NCBI GenBank assembly: GCA_030374805.1
Contig: JARGSG010000050.1
Location: 310,001 to 374,000 of the forward strand
Direction of reading: 5' to 3'
Length of the DNA stretch: 64,000 nt
Source: Gracilaria gracilis
Taxonomy: Eukaryota; Rhodophyta; Florideophyceae; Gracilariales; Gracilariaceae
Shown here: piece by piece, positions 22,364 through 34,551 of the stretch
How positions within the stretch are numbered: the stretch's first letter is position 1
How the letters are laid out: every line of letters starts with the position of its first letter
The notes under the pieces: model-generated
Seen by the model: only the letters and a program-made list of their open reading frames with translations
What the model was told of the DNA's origin: nothing
Databases searched by the model: none
Program-made: the position numbers and the translations under genes

Positions 22364-22771
22364 GGTTGAAGAAAAAAGGAGGACGATGGCCGGTACTTTT
22401 GAACGGCGGTCGGGGCCTGACTTCTCGGCTTTATATAGAAGCTTTTCTTGCTATTGCCATCGTATGCAACGCGGAAGATGCCGTTACGGCATTAACTGCG
22501 TCTAGGTGAAAAGCGTTTATTTTCCTGCAATTTTGTAATACTGGGAGCGATAGCGTTCGGCGAACTGTGTATACTACTACACACGCGCGCGTGCACGCTT
22601 TGGCGGTGCAGCGAGCGATGCGTGTCAGCCGCGCGCGTGTTGCACGCGGTAGCGAGCGAACAAGCGTATCTATGTAAAGATCTTAACCTCTCTATACCAT
22701 CTGTGCGAGTGGTTCACGCACCGGTGAGAGTGTTAGTTCGTATAAATATCCATCTCAGGGGAGCAATGAAT
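22364..22771. other. Intergenic, nothing recognised
   Basis: Upstream flank of the ORF at 22363. It holds alternating CG/TG tracts (about 22575-22640) and no supported gene. Confidence 0.4.
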
Positions 22772-23128
22772 TCAGCCGTACACGCGCATGTATGGGAAGC
22801 AATATTTGCACTCTTTGGTTCGAGGCATATTTCGGCCATTGCAACCCGAAATCCATTCCGATTGGTTGTCTTGAAACGACGCCCAAACAACTCTTGTAGG
22901 GCCGCAGTGTACCACAAAGAGAGGGATCCGCGCCGCTTGCTGCCGAGCTGCTCGACCACTGGTCACCAGAAAGGGTGATATATTACGTGACTCGTGTAGT
23001 GGGATCGAGTGTTTTGTGACCAAATGCGCATCAAGTACTCGCTCGGATGGCATTCCACAGTGGCACTGGATGCAGATTGGGTGGAATCCAATGGTATTGA
23101 TTCCAATCGACATTGTTCCAGGATCCAC
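22772..23128 (-). pseudogene. Zinc-finger-like ORF remnant
   Basis: The frame contains FHPICIQCHCGMPSERVLD followed by AHLVTKH, a CX2C...HX4H arrangement resembling C2H2 fingers of transposon-associated fungal and algal proteins. The rest is not recognised and an in-frame TAG lies 12 codons upstream. An overlapping longer frame (23600-23031) is probably a shadow. It could be a remnant of another mobile element. Confidence 0.3.
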
Positions 23129-23864
23129 TGGTTGGGAGGATGGAGGTACGATGCACTATCCCATGGCGTAGCCTTACACTCTGATGATAAGATATATATC
23201 TTTCAACCGGGATAGGAGAGAGGTATACGGAACAATGTCTTCCAGAACTGAGCGCCAGGAGTACAGGTTTTGGCACACGCGAAGAGTTGATGAGAACGAG
23301 GCAGTTGTTCTCCTCAGTTCGCGGGAAACCACCGTAGTGGAAACACTTAAACACTTCTAACTTGTTGTGGGTGTAAGAGATAGATGCAAGCCAGGTCATT
23401 TGGTGCGAGTGACATGGGTGATCCACTGTATTGTAAATCATAATAGCCGATGACAAAATTTGACGTTGATGACGGTCCTGAAGGTTCCAAACTGTGCCCA
23501 GATGTATATCTTGCAGTTGATCTACTGAGATATCGACTTCACAATTATCCACGTTGTGCGAAATGTTAAAATAAAATAACGATAGAAGTTTGAAGCCCAT
23601 ATTTTGAGTTAATGAGGGAAAAGGCGGTCAGAAGTCCAATTAAATCATGTTTGCTTGATAGAAGGCGTTGACGCACGTTTCGAATTTCCAATCCGAGTAT
23701 CCATGAATTTATGGTAGTACATTTTGAAAATGTAATACAAAATTTTGAAAGCTTGACAGGTACGTGGCCTTTCCATGGGAACAGATGGGGGTTGATACGG
23801 TGATTTGCATGAGCTTGTTTCCGGTGTCGGCTAAGATAAAATAAATATTTCTCAGCCTAGCCGT
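23129..23864. other. No gene recognised
   Basis: AT-rich sequence downstream of the Ulp1-type ORF. It should contain the 3' end of the CACTA-type element, but I could not find a CACTA terminal repeat or subterminal array here. Confidence 0.4.
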
Positions 23865-24954
23865 CCTGAAGTTATTCAATTAGGCCCCGTGCTCTACTGT
23901 CAAAGGCAGTTTGGTGCTCGGCTGTTTCTTTTCCTCGAAGATACCCAAAAGATTCGGCAAGTTCACCACAACTCCCAGTGACCAGTGATCCAAACCGCAC
24001 AAGAATAAACAGGGATATAAGCTTTCGCCAAACAAGGTCGTGGTCGTTGGTGATATTTAGCTTGTAAGCTGATACATCAGATTGATTGGTTTTCAGTCCT
24101 GTATCATTGGATCGCCACGGTTTATCCCACCAACCCCTGGTCAGTATTGGGTCAAACACGACCACGTTGTTCACAGCAGTTTCTCCCTAGTTGTTTAAGT
24201 AGTTCAAGGTGAAGAGTAATGAGTGATCGTTGGCGTTTCTCACCCTCTGCATGCACAAAATCTGCGATGGAAGCAAAGGCATTGACTTGTCCAACAAGCC
24301 GGCCTCCACGACCAAGCCTTCTTTCCTACGGTTCGCTTCCTTAATTTGAACGCATTGCTCTTGAATCAGTTGTGTAAGATCGAAAGGGGCGTCGTTTCTG
24401 TACTCCTTCTCCACCTTTGATTTGACGAGATCTACAATACGAATCATGTCGTGATTGTCTTCTACGACGTAAGACGTGTTGCCTGTCGCAGTAACACCGA
24501 TTAAATTCTAGTCTGATAACTTCTTTCGCAGTTCTTCAATGGGCCCGATCGAACCTTGGCGGCTCCAATCAATGTAGTCCTCCCAGCCCGATGAAGGAGG
24601 GACTGGATTTTTCTTCTCTGTTTGCTTATGAACTCGCGATTTGTAGACAACCTCCTTCTTCTTTGAAATGTTCGAAAACTTACACCTTGGCTGCGTTCCA
24701 ATATTCGTATCTAAAATCCAGGTTTGTACTGTCTCCTGTATTTTCTGAACAGACCACAGTCGAACTCCACTGAGAGATCTGATGCGCAACAAAACCGTTT
24801 TATTTGTCTCCAAGAAGCACAGCTTGTCCACAACCTCGGCTTTAAGAAGACGGTCGGCTCCAGACATGTACTGGTTTCTCGATTTATCAGAGATCTTAGA
24901 GTTCAGAAAGCTTACTGCGTTCTTACTGTTCTCCCCTGTAGGTCTCATAGTCAA
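23865..24954 (-). pseudogene. Ulp1-type (C48) protease ORF, transposon-borne, copy 1
   Basis: Three frames in series (24954-24508, 24447-24187, 24174-23872) are homologous to the plus-strand ORF at 45502-47297. Shared landmarks are NQYMSGADRLLKAEVVDKL, then LWSVQKIQETVQTW, then VVVFDPILTRGWW. In the third frame of the last piece, CGLDHWSLGVVVNLPNLLG carries the His-Trp of the catalytic His block. The copy ends soon after it, so the Asp and Cys parts are missing. Ulp1-type proteases remove SUMO or related modifiers and are often carried by CACTA, MULE and similar transposons. It lies downstream of the Tnp2-type transposase on the same strand. Confidence 0.7.
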
Positions 24955-25056
24955 CTTCTAAAGATTCCAAAGCTTCCTGTGTGTCATTGCAGGCGTTTTC
25001 GATTTAGGTATGCGCAGTTCCTTCATTCTACGCCTCTGTAGACGCTGTCAGTTCTT

Positions 25057-25539
25057 CTACAGCTTTCCGTACATGAGAACTTGATGCATCAAGCCATATG
25101 AAAGTGGTCTGGGCTCTGATGATGCAATGTGATGTGCAACGACACCTTCGTTGTTCTTAACGTAAAAAAATGCACCACTTTCGCGCAAGTGAAAGAAGTC
25201 TACAAGTTGATAAGGAAGGAACGGCATCATCATCTGACGTGCACAGACTAGGAGACGGTGCCCTCCACCGATCGCGAGTAGCTTTCCCTGCGCAGAGCCA
25301 TCGTCGCACCGTACCGCTGGCACAGCTTGATTCGGTTGAAACTCAACTCCCCTCCCAATTTCTAGCGCCAATATCTCTAGTCGGCCCTTACTTATATTGC
25401 GGCCAATCATAGGTCCTATAAAGAGGACGATGTCACACAAGAGAACAGGCGACGATCGGGTATTTTGTATTGTACTGAAAACCCCTGACGAGAGCTTGGC
25501 CACGTACCCCTCTATGTCATCAATTATGTCCAACGACAT
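25057..25539 (-). CDS. Unidentified ORF inside the CACTA-type element
   Basis: A 160-codon frame lies between the transposase and the Ulp1-type ORF on the same strand. It has a hydrophobic start (VLLCDIVLFIGPMIG), a GKLLAIGGGHRLLVC segment and a C-terminus rich in His and Leu. It does not match the N-terminal region of the second Ulp1-type copy. Function unknown. Confidence 0.35.
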   Translation of the reverse strand: MSLDIIDDIEGYVAKLSSGVFSTIQNTRSSPVLLCDIVLFIGPMIGRNISKGRLEILALEIGRGVEFQPNQAVPAVRCDDGSAQGKLLAIGGGHRLLVCARQMMMPFLPYQLVDFFHLRESGAFFYVKNNEGVVAHHIASSEPRPLSYGLMHQVLMYGKL

Positions 25540-25574
25540 GGCAGGACAGAGTTGTGTCCCAGTAAGACAACTTG

Positions 25575-25905
25575 ATACCCCAAATATTTCCGGTGGATAT
25601 GCATATTCTTAGCCAAATAGGGACGTTTTAGCACGTGTAACAGATGCTCCATAAATGTCCTACCGATGTCCGTATGATGTGCGCTAAATACGTCCCACAG
25701 ATATCCTTAGGATTTCCAGTGGACATGTCACAGATGTGCAATAATATGTCCGGTAGATGTCCCGAACAATCCGTGACATTTCAACCAAGGATATACCATA
25801 GATGAGTATCAGATGTTTGAAAGATATCCTGTCACGGGCGCGTGGAATGCTAATATAAGGCGTGTACAGATACCCAAAAGATATGTAATGGATGAACTGT
25901 AGATA
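25575..25905. repeat. Cluster of short GATATCC/GATGTCC-type repeats
   Basis: Variants of AGATRTCC, GGATATGC and their complements recur about every 12-25 bp across some 330 bp (for example near 25661, 25699, 25725, 25755 and 25830). Such arrays resemble the subterminal transposase-binding repeats of CACTA elements, though this one lies between two ORFs. It may also be a separate non-coding insertion. Confidence 0.5.
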
Positions 25906-26001
25906 TGCGGCAGCAGCCAATCACACTCGTTGGTTCATATTTATTGCAGCCACTCATGTACTGCCATTTGTGCATGGTTAGCGAAAGTTCATTTCCGTTT
26001 G

Positions 26002-29000
26002 CTACGCTGAGCACCCGCCCAGCGCAATGCCTCTGCGTGATGTCAGATCCCTGCGAAAGAGGTCCAAGAAATGTCTTCTGTTTTCATGGTCAAAGTATCC
26101 AATCAACCTTTTGACGCAGTTAATATCCTCAACGCTTCTATATTTGTCTCGTACTGAGCCGCGTCGGGGGCCAGGCAAAAGGCGAACCGAAGGAATCCCG
26201 GTAACGTTGTCAACAGACATCCCGTACTGCCAGTCCACTCGAACGACTCGGATGGGTTTGGAGTACAGTAATTGTTCTCCTGGGCCACGGTACCGTACCA
26301 ACATTGTCCACACTTCATTCACACATCCATAGTAGACAACGCATCGCTCTTCTGCAATTCTTGACACTTCTCTCTCTCTTGACTTGAAATGACCTGCTAT
26401 GCAGCACCGTTGTCGTGCTCTGAACGTCCCACTTCGTTTTCTTTTCTGCACTTCCGCCAGTGTTTCAAAGCGGAAAGTGTGGTCCTCGTTACAAATTTCT
26501 GCGTTCCTAAACGTTCGGACGGTCTCTATAGAAACGTCAAAAGCAGTAATTGGAAGTTGATTAATGGAATAGGCCAGCGCCTGGGCACTTCTTCCTTCTC
26601 CACCAACTGTTACACCACGCCCTCCAAGCACACACACCCCTACACGTTCCATATCTGAAACATGATCTTCAAATTCAACTTCGATCTCTGCTCCCACGCT
26701 GCACTCTTCCCCTGTCGTATCTACCCTGATGCCGACCTCGTTCGGATCTTTGAATTTTGAAAGTCCCATACCGCCATTTAAGAGTCTCAGGGCGAACAAG
26801 TTGCTCGTTTTGTGATACAAGTTTGACTCAGGCAACACTCGTGATTGGACCATTTCTGCAACTTCACCGGCCACTTTTTCTGTGATAAACCGGGAAACAT
26901 TCACAAGTGGACCACATTCAGAAAGTATCGTGGGGAAGTGAAGGATTGCATGTGTTGTGGGAGTGAAGCAGAAGGCGTCGGAGGCCTCCAGAAAAAACAC
27001 ATCGGAGAACAAGACGTACAGCTGTTGCAGAAGGTTTCGAAGTTCGGAAATCTCTGTTCTTTCAGGAGCTGTACTGAACAGAATACTTGTCACATTGGAT
27101 TTCAACGCCCATAGCTTTGTTACTTTCCGCTCCACTCCATCCCCACTATATACAACAGGACCATAAAGCAGGGCCAGCGCTTTGAAATTCTCCGCCTTGT
27201 ACGACGAAAGGTATGCAAAAGATTCCGGTGATCTTCCCCACTCTCACGGTATTCCGCAGCATCCATACTCTAGAGAGCGACTCATTTTCTGAATCTCCGA
27301 ATCCGGAATAATATAGCGCTGATTGCCAGTAGCACATCCCGAATGAACTCCAATTCAAAGAGCATTGAGATGCTTGACCCACCCCATTAGCCCCTGATGC
27401 ATCGTGTCATATGGTGAGCCTTGCAGGATATCGAAAGACAATCTCGCAATGTAGGGTCTCCGCTTTACGCCACTCTCTTTTCGTAATTCGGCAGAAGAGT
27501 TTCGTGTCCCGGTTTCTACCTCCCTATCGAGAAGGTTCCAAATTCGAACTATGCTTGCTTGGGTTCTCGGCTTAAAGCACTCTTTATCAATAAGATCACT
27601 TCGGTGGGCTGTGAATGAGCCTCTCCTGGCCCTTGCACCTTCAGATGTTCCAATCTCCGGTATCATCAACAATCTATTACCAAGCTCGGGGATCTTCTTT
27701 GCTTTCTTGTGACATCTACGACAGGCCGTCATTGCATTGTGCCCCTTGAATCCCAGAATCTTACTCGCTGCTGGCCAGTTCGCAGTGACAAACATGATGT
27801 ACGCATACAACGTCCTCGACACACTATCTGCGCACACTACTGGTATACCCTTCTCAAGCTGAAGAAGGTCCTCTACTATGGGCTTGAGGAATAAGTCGAA
27901 CTTCTCGGGATCATGCGAGCCATGTATGAACCCTGACAGGAGCGTATTACACGCTTTGAATCGGTGATGAGATGGAAGGTTGAGTATAACGAAAATGGGA
28001 GGCCATACTGATCGCATTCTTCTTCTGCCTTTCAATATTTCTAAACCATCCGTCGAAAAGTTGAGGAAGACTATCAACTCTGAGTCTCGTTTCCAGTCTT
28101 TCATTCGGTTGCCATGCTGGCGTCGGAAATAAGATCCATCGTAGAATTCTTCAAGTACTCTGAAATCCTCGCGTGCGACGGGGCTGCTGGCCTTTGCGCA
28201 TCCATCTACAAGATTCCTAAATGATTCTGGTTCCCTGCAAAGTGCTGCGAGCTGTTGAGACACCAATCTGTACAAAAACCTACATCCCTCCTTCACATTG
28301 TCAGAACACTTTGAGCTTGGACACAGCATAGTTGACTCGGACGTATCTGTTTTCAGAATTGGTGCATGTCCATGGCGACACATTATCCCATGCATCTTAG
28401 CTATTCCGGATCTCCTCACAGCATACCTGATGAGGGACTTGTAACTGTATTTAGAGGAGACTACTGTTGTGTGGAGTAGCGCTGCAGTTTGGTTCTGGGA
28501 CATGCCACTGTGTTCTACGACATGCAAAACCTCCAGAAGTCGCCTTGCTTCAGACTCTTTGGCGCTGAGAACATTTTCGATCTGGACTCTTCTTTCCGCA
28601 GATTCGCTACCAAACGCACTGCATATATCATCGTTATCCACACTCTGCTCAATCAGAGCTACCTCGTCGCTGCCACTACTGATCTCTGACTATCGCTGAT
28701 GTAACCTTCTTTGAATACCATTGGAATCTGTAGATTCATCTTCATATGCATTGTTGCCTTCGTGGCCTGACAGTACATCTCATTGCGCAGTTATACCTGC
28801 AGCTTCAATAGGGCTTGACATCGTAGGTACAATAGGTTGTTCATCTGCGCTTGCTGCTTCATTGTTTGAAGCCGAAGTGGCTTGAGGGTTATAGACGACC
28901 TTTTTATGCATTCGGGTTGGTGGACCATGACGTCTTGGCTTCGTTGGCGGTTGTACTGATACGATTTTTGGATTGGCTCTCTTTGTATCACTGGTAATTT

Positions 29001-29157
29001 CTCCGTACATGAACCCAGCATGGTTTGTAATCGAAGACGCAGCGCCGCTGAGCTCAGGTGGAAACCCAGAACGGTAGATCTCCGCATATTTCAAGCCCTC
29101 GGGACATTCCGACATGCCGGCCAGCGCTCTGGAAAATATACGGTTTCTTCGACGCAT
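26002..29157 (-). pseudogene. CACTA (EnSpm) Tnp2-type transposase with four in-frame stops
   Basis: A single frame of about 1050 codons runs from ATG 29157 to 26002. It is interrupted by TGA 28780-28782, TAG 28690-28692, TGA 27355-27357 and TGA 27244-27246, with coding-like sequence continuing across each. The middle matches the Transposase_21/Tnp2 family: a Cys pair near CPSSKC, NRMKDWKRDSELIVFLNFST with DGLEILKG, then VWPPIFVILNLPSHHRFK, then DLFLKPIVEDLLQLEKGIPV, then ILGFKGHNAMTACRRCHK, then FDILQGSPYDTMHQGLMGW. The 27135-26002 part has TTHAILHFPTILSECGPLVN, which fits the C-terminal half of these transposases. The protein excises and reinserts the element. This copy is dead unless the stops are bypassed. 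Confidence 0.85.
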
Positions 29158-29486
29158 GACAGCCCACTTACGGTGGTCAGCTGCGATAACGGCGGTATGC
29201 GTATCGTTGGGATGATCACGCGAAGAGTTGATGTGATGTGAATGTCAAAGGTCAAGAAAGAACCGCATACGCGATTAAATATGACTATATACGACTGAAG
29301 CAACCTGAGGGGTTTCTTAGAGATCTCGTACCAAATACAAGAGTTGGGAACGGCAAAATTCTCGTTCGCTTCGCCATAGCCCTGCCATTTTCGGCGAAGC
29401 GAAACTGTATCCTCAAAACGGGTACAAAAGCTACACTGTCTGACTTGATCTTCTCCCGAGTTCCTTCTTTCCACTCTAACCATCAC
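29158..29486 (-). pseudogene. Possible upstream exon of the CACTA-type gene
   Basis: The frame starting at an ATG near 29483 begins MVRVERRNSGEDQVRQCSFC and continues through a basic, aromatic segment to about 29290, after which it loses coding character. It could be a first exon spliced to the transposase frame at 29157, or a separate short ORF. A Cys pair (CSFC) is the only motif. Confidence 0.3.
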
Positions 29487-29566
29487 ATCGACCCTCTCCG
29501 GTTCCTCTGTCGCAGGCTCTCACATTTGGTTGTCACTTGCAGTTTTACCACTTTTATTGTGCAGCA

Positions 29567-30204
29567 TGTCTCACTATCAGAACCCTGCCACCGTAAATGC
29601 GGTTTCTACAGAGCCCGTGGAACGTTTTCTCAGCATACCCTTCCGCCTCGAATCAAGACGCAATGATAAAAATGGAATAGAAGGTCGCGGATCGCAACGC
29701 CGAATGCGTCAGATATTCAATGCCAAAATGGCAGCTTATGAACAGAGGCCTTATGATGACAACAACCCAATCTCTGGACAGTTCGTATTCGCCGCACTGA
29801 GAAGCATTAGAGATCACGTAAAAGATGTACGAAAGATCTCTGAAGATGGAAACCTCACATATCGCTCGTTGCAGAAGAATCATTCCATGGTTGTAATGGA
29901 AATCCCCTCCAAACTCGAGAAACACTACCCTGTACTGAAGCATGCGGAGGTTCAATGGGCTACAAATCTTCTCCTCCAGGAGGCATTTAAGCGCGACCGA
30001 CAGTATGATGGTCCCCGGAGTCATCGGGCCAAAGAAGTATCTATGACATTGCCAGATCAAGGGCTTCTAACGCGTTCAGATTTCGCGCACGTTTCGAATG
30101 CGGTTTTACCCTCAGCATCAAGTGCAAAGATCGAGGCAGAACATGATCAAGAGGCTTCCAATGTTGTGAATGACGTGTTATCAGTTTGGACAGCAATTCC
30201 ATGA
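29567..30204 (+). CDS. Unidentified helical protein, divergent from the CACTA-type genes
   Basis: An uninterrupted 212-codon frame begins at ATG 29567 (MSHYQNPATVNAVSTEP). It is predicted mostly helical from its pattern (ALRSIRDHVKDVRKISED, VQWATNLLLQEAFKRD) with a polar, disordered end. It is one of the few intact frames in the window. The gap to the minus-strand ATG near 29483 is about 80 bp, a possible bidirectional promoter. It also ends only about 50 bp from the pol polypurine tract of Ty3-2, in antisense orientation, the position the accessory ORF takes in Ty3-1. I see no sequence similarity between the two. No family recognised. Confidence 0.5.
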
Positions 30205-30255
30205 GATGGAGAACCGGGCGGCACCGGAGCGTCCGTAGTTGCAGTAATTGCACTG

Positions 30256-30272
30256 TTCCCTTCCCCCTCTTT
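30256..30272 (-). promoter_or_regulatory. Polypurine tract of Ty3-2
   Basis: In element orientation AAAGAGGGGGAAGGGAA lies about 20 nt after the pol stop codon (30293-30295). It matches the tract that overlaps the pol stop in Ty3-1. A 3' LTR beginning TGTRGAGC should follow but does not. Confidence 0.7.
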
Positions 30273-30292
30273 AGGTGCCGACACGGGCTCCA

Positions 30293-30850
30293 TTAGGAGA
30301 TGGGGTGGGGGGTTCCTCTTTTAAATACTCGAGTAGAGTTCGCTGGATTATTCCAAGTTAAAGTAGTTGAATCTCTGAGATCAGAGTCACCTAAATTAGG
30401 TAGGTCCGATAAACTTCGATCCGGATGCGGAAGAATCGCGGGTCGCGATGATGTTTCGACTGATTGCGTTTCTTCCTCATGTGCAGGATCCCATGATTGC
30501 GTATTGGTAGAAGCAGTCTCGGTACTCGGGTTAGGAGCGAGCACAACGCGATCGCGCGACATTCGTTCATGTTGATCATCGATGTCGAGTACGACAGTGT
30601 CCGACGTGACGGGTACAACACGATAAGGGCCATCAGCGATGGGTGACAGCTTATGTCTACGTTTCTGTTCAGGATTATAATACTCCTTACGAACGAAGAC
30701 GTAATCGTCTGGCTTAACCACTGCTGGTTTTCCGCGTACGCGGCTGTCGAAATTGCGTTTGTAAGCGAGCTGTGCCTTCTCCGTGGCATTCCGGGCTACC
30801 GGTACCATCTTTTTCAGCCAATTTTCCAGGTTTCCCTGTACAAACTCGGT
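30293..30850 (-). pseudogene. Integrase C-terminus (GPY/F module) of Ty3-2
   Basis: Entered by a one-base shift near 30855 relative to the integrase frame. It encodes VYVFVRKEYYNPEQKRR-like basic sequence, then ADGPYRVVPVTSDTVVLDID, the GPY/F module that helps integrase multimerise and choose targets. It ends in a polar tail. No chromodomain follows. Confidence 0.8.
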
Positions 30851-33800
30851 GACGGGAAAGACGAGATCGTCGCTTGAGCTTCAATTGCCACTGGTGGCGG
30901 TATCCTCGAGAGGACCAATTCAAACGGCGACAGCGACGTGACCCGATGTACCTGGATGTTATACGCATACCTAATTGCGTCAGAGTACAGGTCCCAATCC
31001 TTTGGGTGATCGGCAACATAGGATCTCAATGCGTTCAACTTTGTACGATTAAATCGTTCTACCTGCTCATTACACTGGGGATGATAAGTTGTAGTAAACA
31101 AATTTTTGATGTCCAAGATACGACAGACGTCCTGAAAGAACCTCGATGTGAATTGCGAGCCATTATCTGATAACAGATGAACGGTGTGTCCGTACACAAA
31201 AACCCAATGCGTTACAAACGCCTGCGCAACACCACTTGCGGTTATCCGTTTGAGCGCAACTGTTCGTACCAGTTTAGAAAACCTGTCGGTGATAACCAGG
31301 AGATACCGATTACCTCGAGCGGATCGAATTAGTTCACCAAGAATATCGATAGCGATGAACTCCAGAGGCGCAGGAGCGGTAAACAGCGTTAACTTCTTCG
31401 AATGTCGTCGTAGTTTGACGTTGTTTTTAGCACATTCCGTACATGAGCGGCGTACTGCATAGCAGTCGAATGCCATTGCAGGCCAATAGAAACCCCTTCG
31501 AAGGGTCAGATAAAGTTTCCTGCCACCAGGGTGAGCTCCTACCTTCACATATTGTGATATATGGAGGACTCTCCATTGTAAGGAGTGAGGCACCACAATT
31601 TGAGGTCGCGACTCGACAATCCTGACAAGGAATCCCTGATCGTTGGTCACAAAGGGTAATCTGAATCCCCCGTTGAGACGGGCCCGTATCTGAGTACAGA
31701 AAGGATCCTCGTGTTGTTCACGTATCAACTCTTCAGCAGTAATGGGTTCAAATGAACCAGGCGGTGGTTCAGCCGGTTCTGCGGCGATAATATCGTCACA
31801 GACGTCATCTGATATCTCGGTTCCCCCTTCCATGTCTTCCAGTATGAAGCAGGGTATATCGCCATCGATAGGTCCTGCTTCACCAGATGTTCCCAAGCGG
31901 GAGAGCGCATCAGCCTGTAAGTTCAGGGTACCCTTTTTATATCGAACATCGAAATCGAATTCCGATACACCGAGGCGCCATCTCATAATGCGACCCGACG
32001 GCTCGGATATCTCCATGAGCCAACGGAGGGCCCAATGATCGGTATGCACCTGAAATTGGGTTCCCATGAGATAGGGTCTCAATGTAGTTAACGCCCAAAC
32101 GACGGCGAGACACTCTTTCTCAGAGACTGAATAATTACGCTCGTGTACGTTCAATGAACGAGACCAGTATCCAATTGGACGTCTCTCGCCTTCTTTCGAG
32201 ACTTGAAACAACGCACAACCAAATTGGTGATCACTGGCATCAGTATCAACTTCATAAGGAAGCCCAGAGGTGGGTAACGCCAAGACGGGCGGAGACGTAA
32301 CAGCGTCGACTAGCGACGAAAAGGCAGATTCTTGCGCATCGCCAAAGGGTTCCAGTTTGACTGGTTGTTTTTTCCTGAGGAGTGCGTTCAGAGGAGCTGC
32401 TGTGTCAGCAAAGTTCGGCACGAAAAGACGGTAGACATTACACAATCCGAGAAATGACCGGAGTTCCGTTTGAGTTGTCGGATGCTTCGCTTCCTTCAGC
32501 GATTTCACCCTTACCTCGTCGACCGAGAGTTCTCCTGGCCGGATAATGTGACCAAGATATTTCACCGACTCGGTAAAGAACTCACATTTCTTGAGCTTCA
32601 GGGTAACACCTGCGTCTTGCAGAACCTTCATAACTTCCCTCACGTGGGACATGTGCTCATCCAGATAGTTGTAAAACACGACGATATCGTCAAGATACAC
32701 AAGACAAGTTTTCTACTTGAATCTGGCTAACAGAATATCGATTGAGCGCTGAAACGTAGTGGGAGCATTCGTTAAACCGAAATGCATCCGTTTGAAACGG
32801 TACAAACCTTGATGACACACAAACGCGGTTTTGTCGCGGTCCTCCTTCCTAATTGGAACTTGCCAGTAACCCCAATTGGCGTCAAGGGCAGTAAACACTT
32901 TTGCACTACCAAGCGAGTCGATGTATTCATCCATCCGAGGAATCGGGTAGACGTCTTTGACGGTTACGCCGTTGAGTCACCTATAATCGATGCAAAATCG
33001 CCACGATCCATCCCACTTCGGAACAAGTACGAAAGGAGACGCCCATGATGACTGAGCGGGCTCAATTACGTCTGCATGTAGCATCTTCTCAACTTGAGTC
33101 TTCTCTTCTTCCCGAGCTTTCGGGCCAGCCCGATACGGGTGTTGCGCAATAGGTCTAGTATCTGGGAGCAGATCAATACGGTGCTCCGTAATTCCAATTG
33201 TCCCAAGAGAGCCGTTCCACATGGGAGTAAATTCTCTCAGCATGTCTCTGAGCTTCTCGCGGTGCGAGGCTGGGACATGTTCCAAATTCAACTTCTCTAA
33301 TTCCTCGACAGGATCTGTCTGGTCTGTACCAGGTGGCAACGCTTTCTTGACCGAGGTGAACGGTTGTTCGTGGACCGAATTAACACAATTCACTTCGTCA
33401 GGTGCGACTTCATCCGAGACAGCGGAGCTTCTATCTTCCGAACGCCCGGAGTTTTCCAGGCATTCCTCCCCCTCCTTAGGGCCAAGTACACCGAGAACCT
33501 CGGACGTGGGGATCTTCGTTTGTACGAGCGCTTTCGGATGCGGAAGAACTGAACCGAGTACTTGGTTTTTGACTAACCATTGCGTAGTTTTGCAAAAGGT
33601 GGGCACAAATACCTTGAAAGGTTTATCGACTTCGATAGAAACAACACCATTAGCCAAAGCGAGCTGGCGCTGGTCGTATAATGACGATGACGGTTGCACC
33701 AAATGAACCCCATGTTGTTTGGAAACACACTGCACCCACACTTGGGATTCCGGTGGAGTTGAAACCGATTTCGCCACGCGAAGCTTCGTAGATTTGGGAT

Positions 33801-34551
33801 CCATGTTTGGAACATCCTGTGCCACAGGTAGAGGAACACGCTTCCGGATAGCGCGCCTCAGAGGCTCCCTAACAATAGGTATCGTAGTTCCGTCTTCCAA
33901 TTCCACGGTTTTCGCCCTGGGGCGTATCGCTTCAACAAAGCGGTCGCAAAAATCACAAGCGAGAATAACCGGTGCTGCGAGTGAGTCGCATACAACGAAT
34001 TCAAGTTTCACTACGTAAGTGCCCAATCTCACAGTGAGAGTCACGTAGCCTACCGTGCGCAACAGTTTGTTATTCGCGTCAGCAATATCCAATCCTGGAC
34101 CAAAGCGAATAAATTCCCGAAGTGCCGGGGGCACTAACGAAGAGTGAATCAAGTTCGGCGCGGCGCCTGTGTCTAAAACAGACAGTTGTCGAACCATAAA
34201 CTAGTGCGATAAGCCGAGGTCGGCATAAATCTTATAATTCCTCTTGGCCATCACAAGGACTTGATCCGGGATATGGAAATTGCGGGACCGCACCCATGGA
34301 CGACGTAAAACCGCGAGCGGTTCTGGGTCAACGTCTGACTGAGCCATCTTCCTCGTAAGGATTGTCCTCTGGAGGAGGTTGACCGGGGAGCGAAGCGGTG
34401 GCGCCTCGGGCGTTTCCAACTTCAGCTCAGGAGACGCCCCTCCCGTAGGGGAAACTCCCAAGTCTAGTTTTTCTGGGCTGGGTTCGCCGGTGGCGGCAAA
34501 CTCTGTCCAGAGTGGGAACCAGGATTCCCGTGTTCGGGGTTTGTAGAGCAA
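30814..34551 (-). pseudogene. Pol (protease, RT, RNase H, integrase) of Ty3-2
   Basis: One frame spans 34551-30814 with in-frame stops at 34201-34203 (TAG, before protease), 32977-32979 (TGA, replacing the second Arg of YRRLN) and 32713-32715 (TAG, replacing the Trp of FKWKT). Domains in order: retropepsin (VLDTGAAPNLIH), RT (FVLVPKWDGSWRFCIDYR, TALDANWGYWQ, FGLTNAPTTFQ, catalytic VYLDDIVVF), RNase H (VDTDASDHQFG, EKECLAVVWA, VHTDHWALR), then integrase zinc region (VGAHPGGRK, CTECAKNN). The integrase core follows (IAIDILGEL, LLSDNGSQF, EQVERFNRT), with the DD35E residues present. The two stops with known ancestral residues are C:G to T:A changes. Confidence 0.92.
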
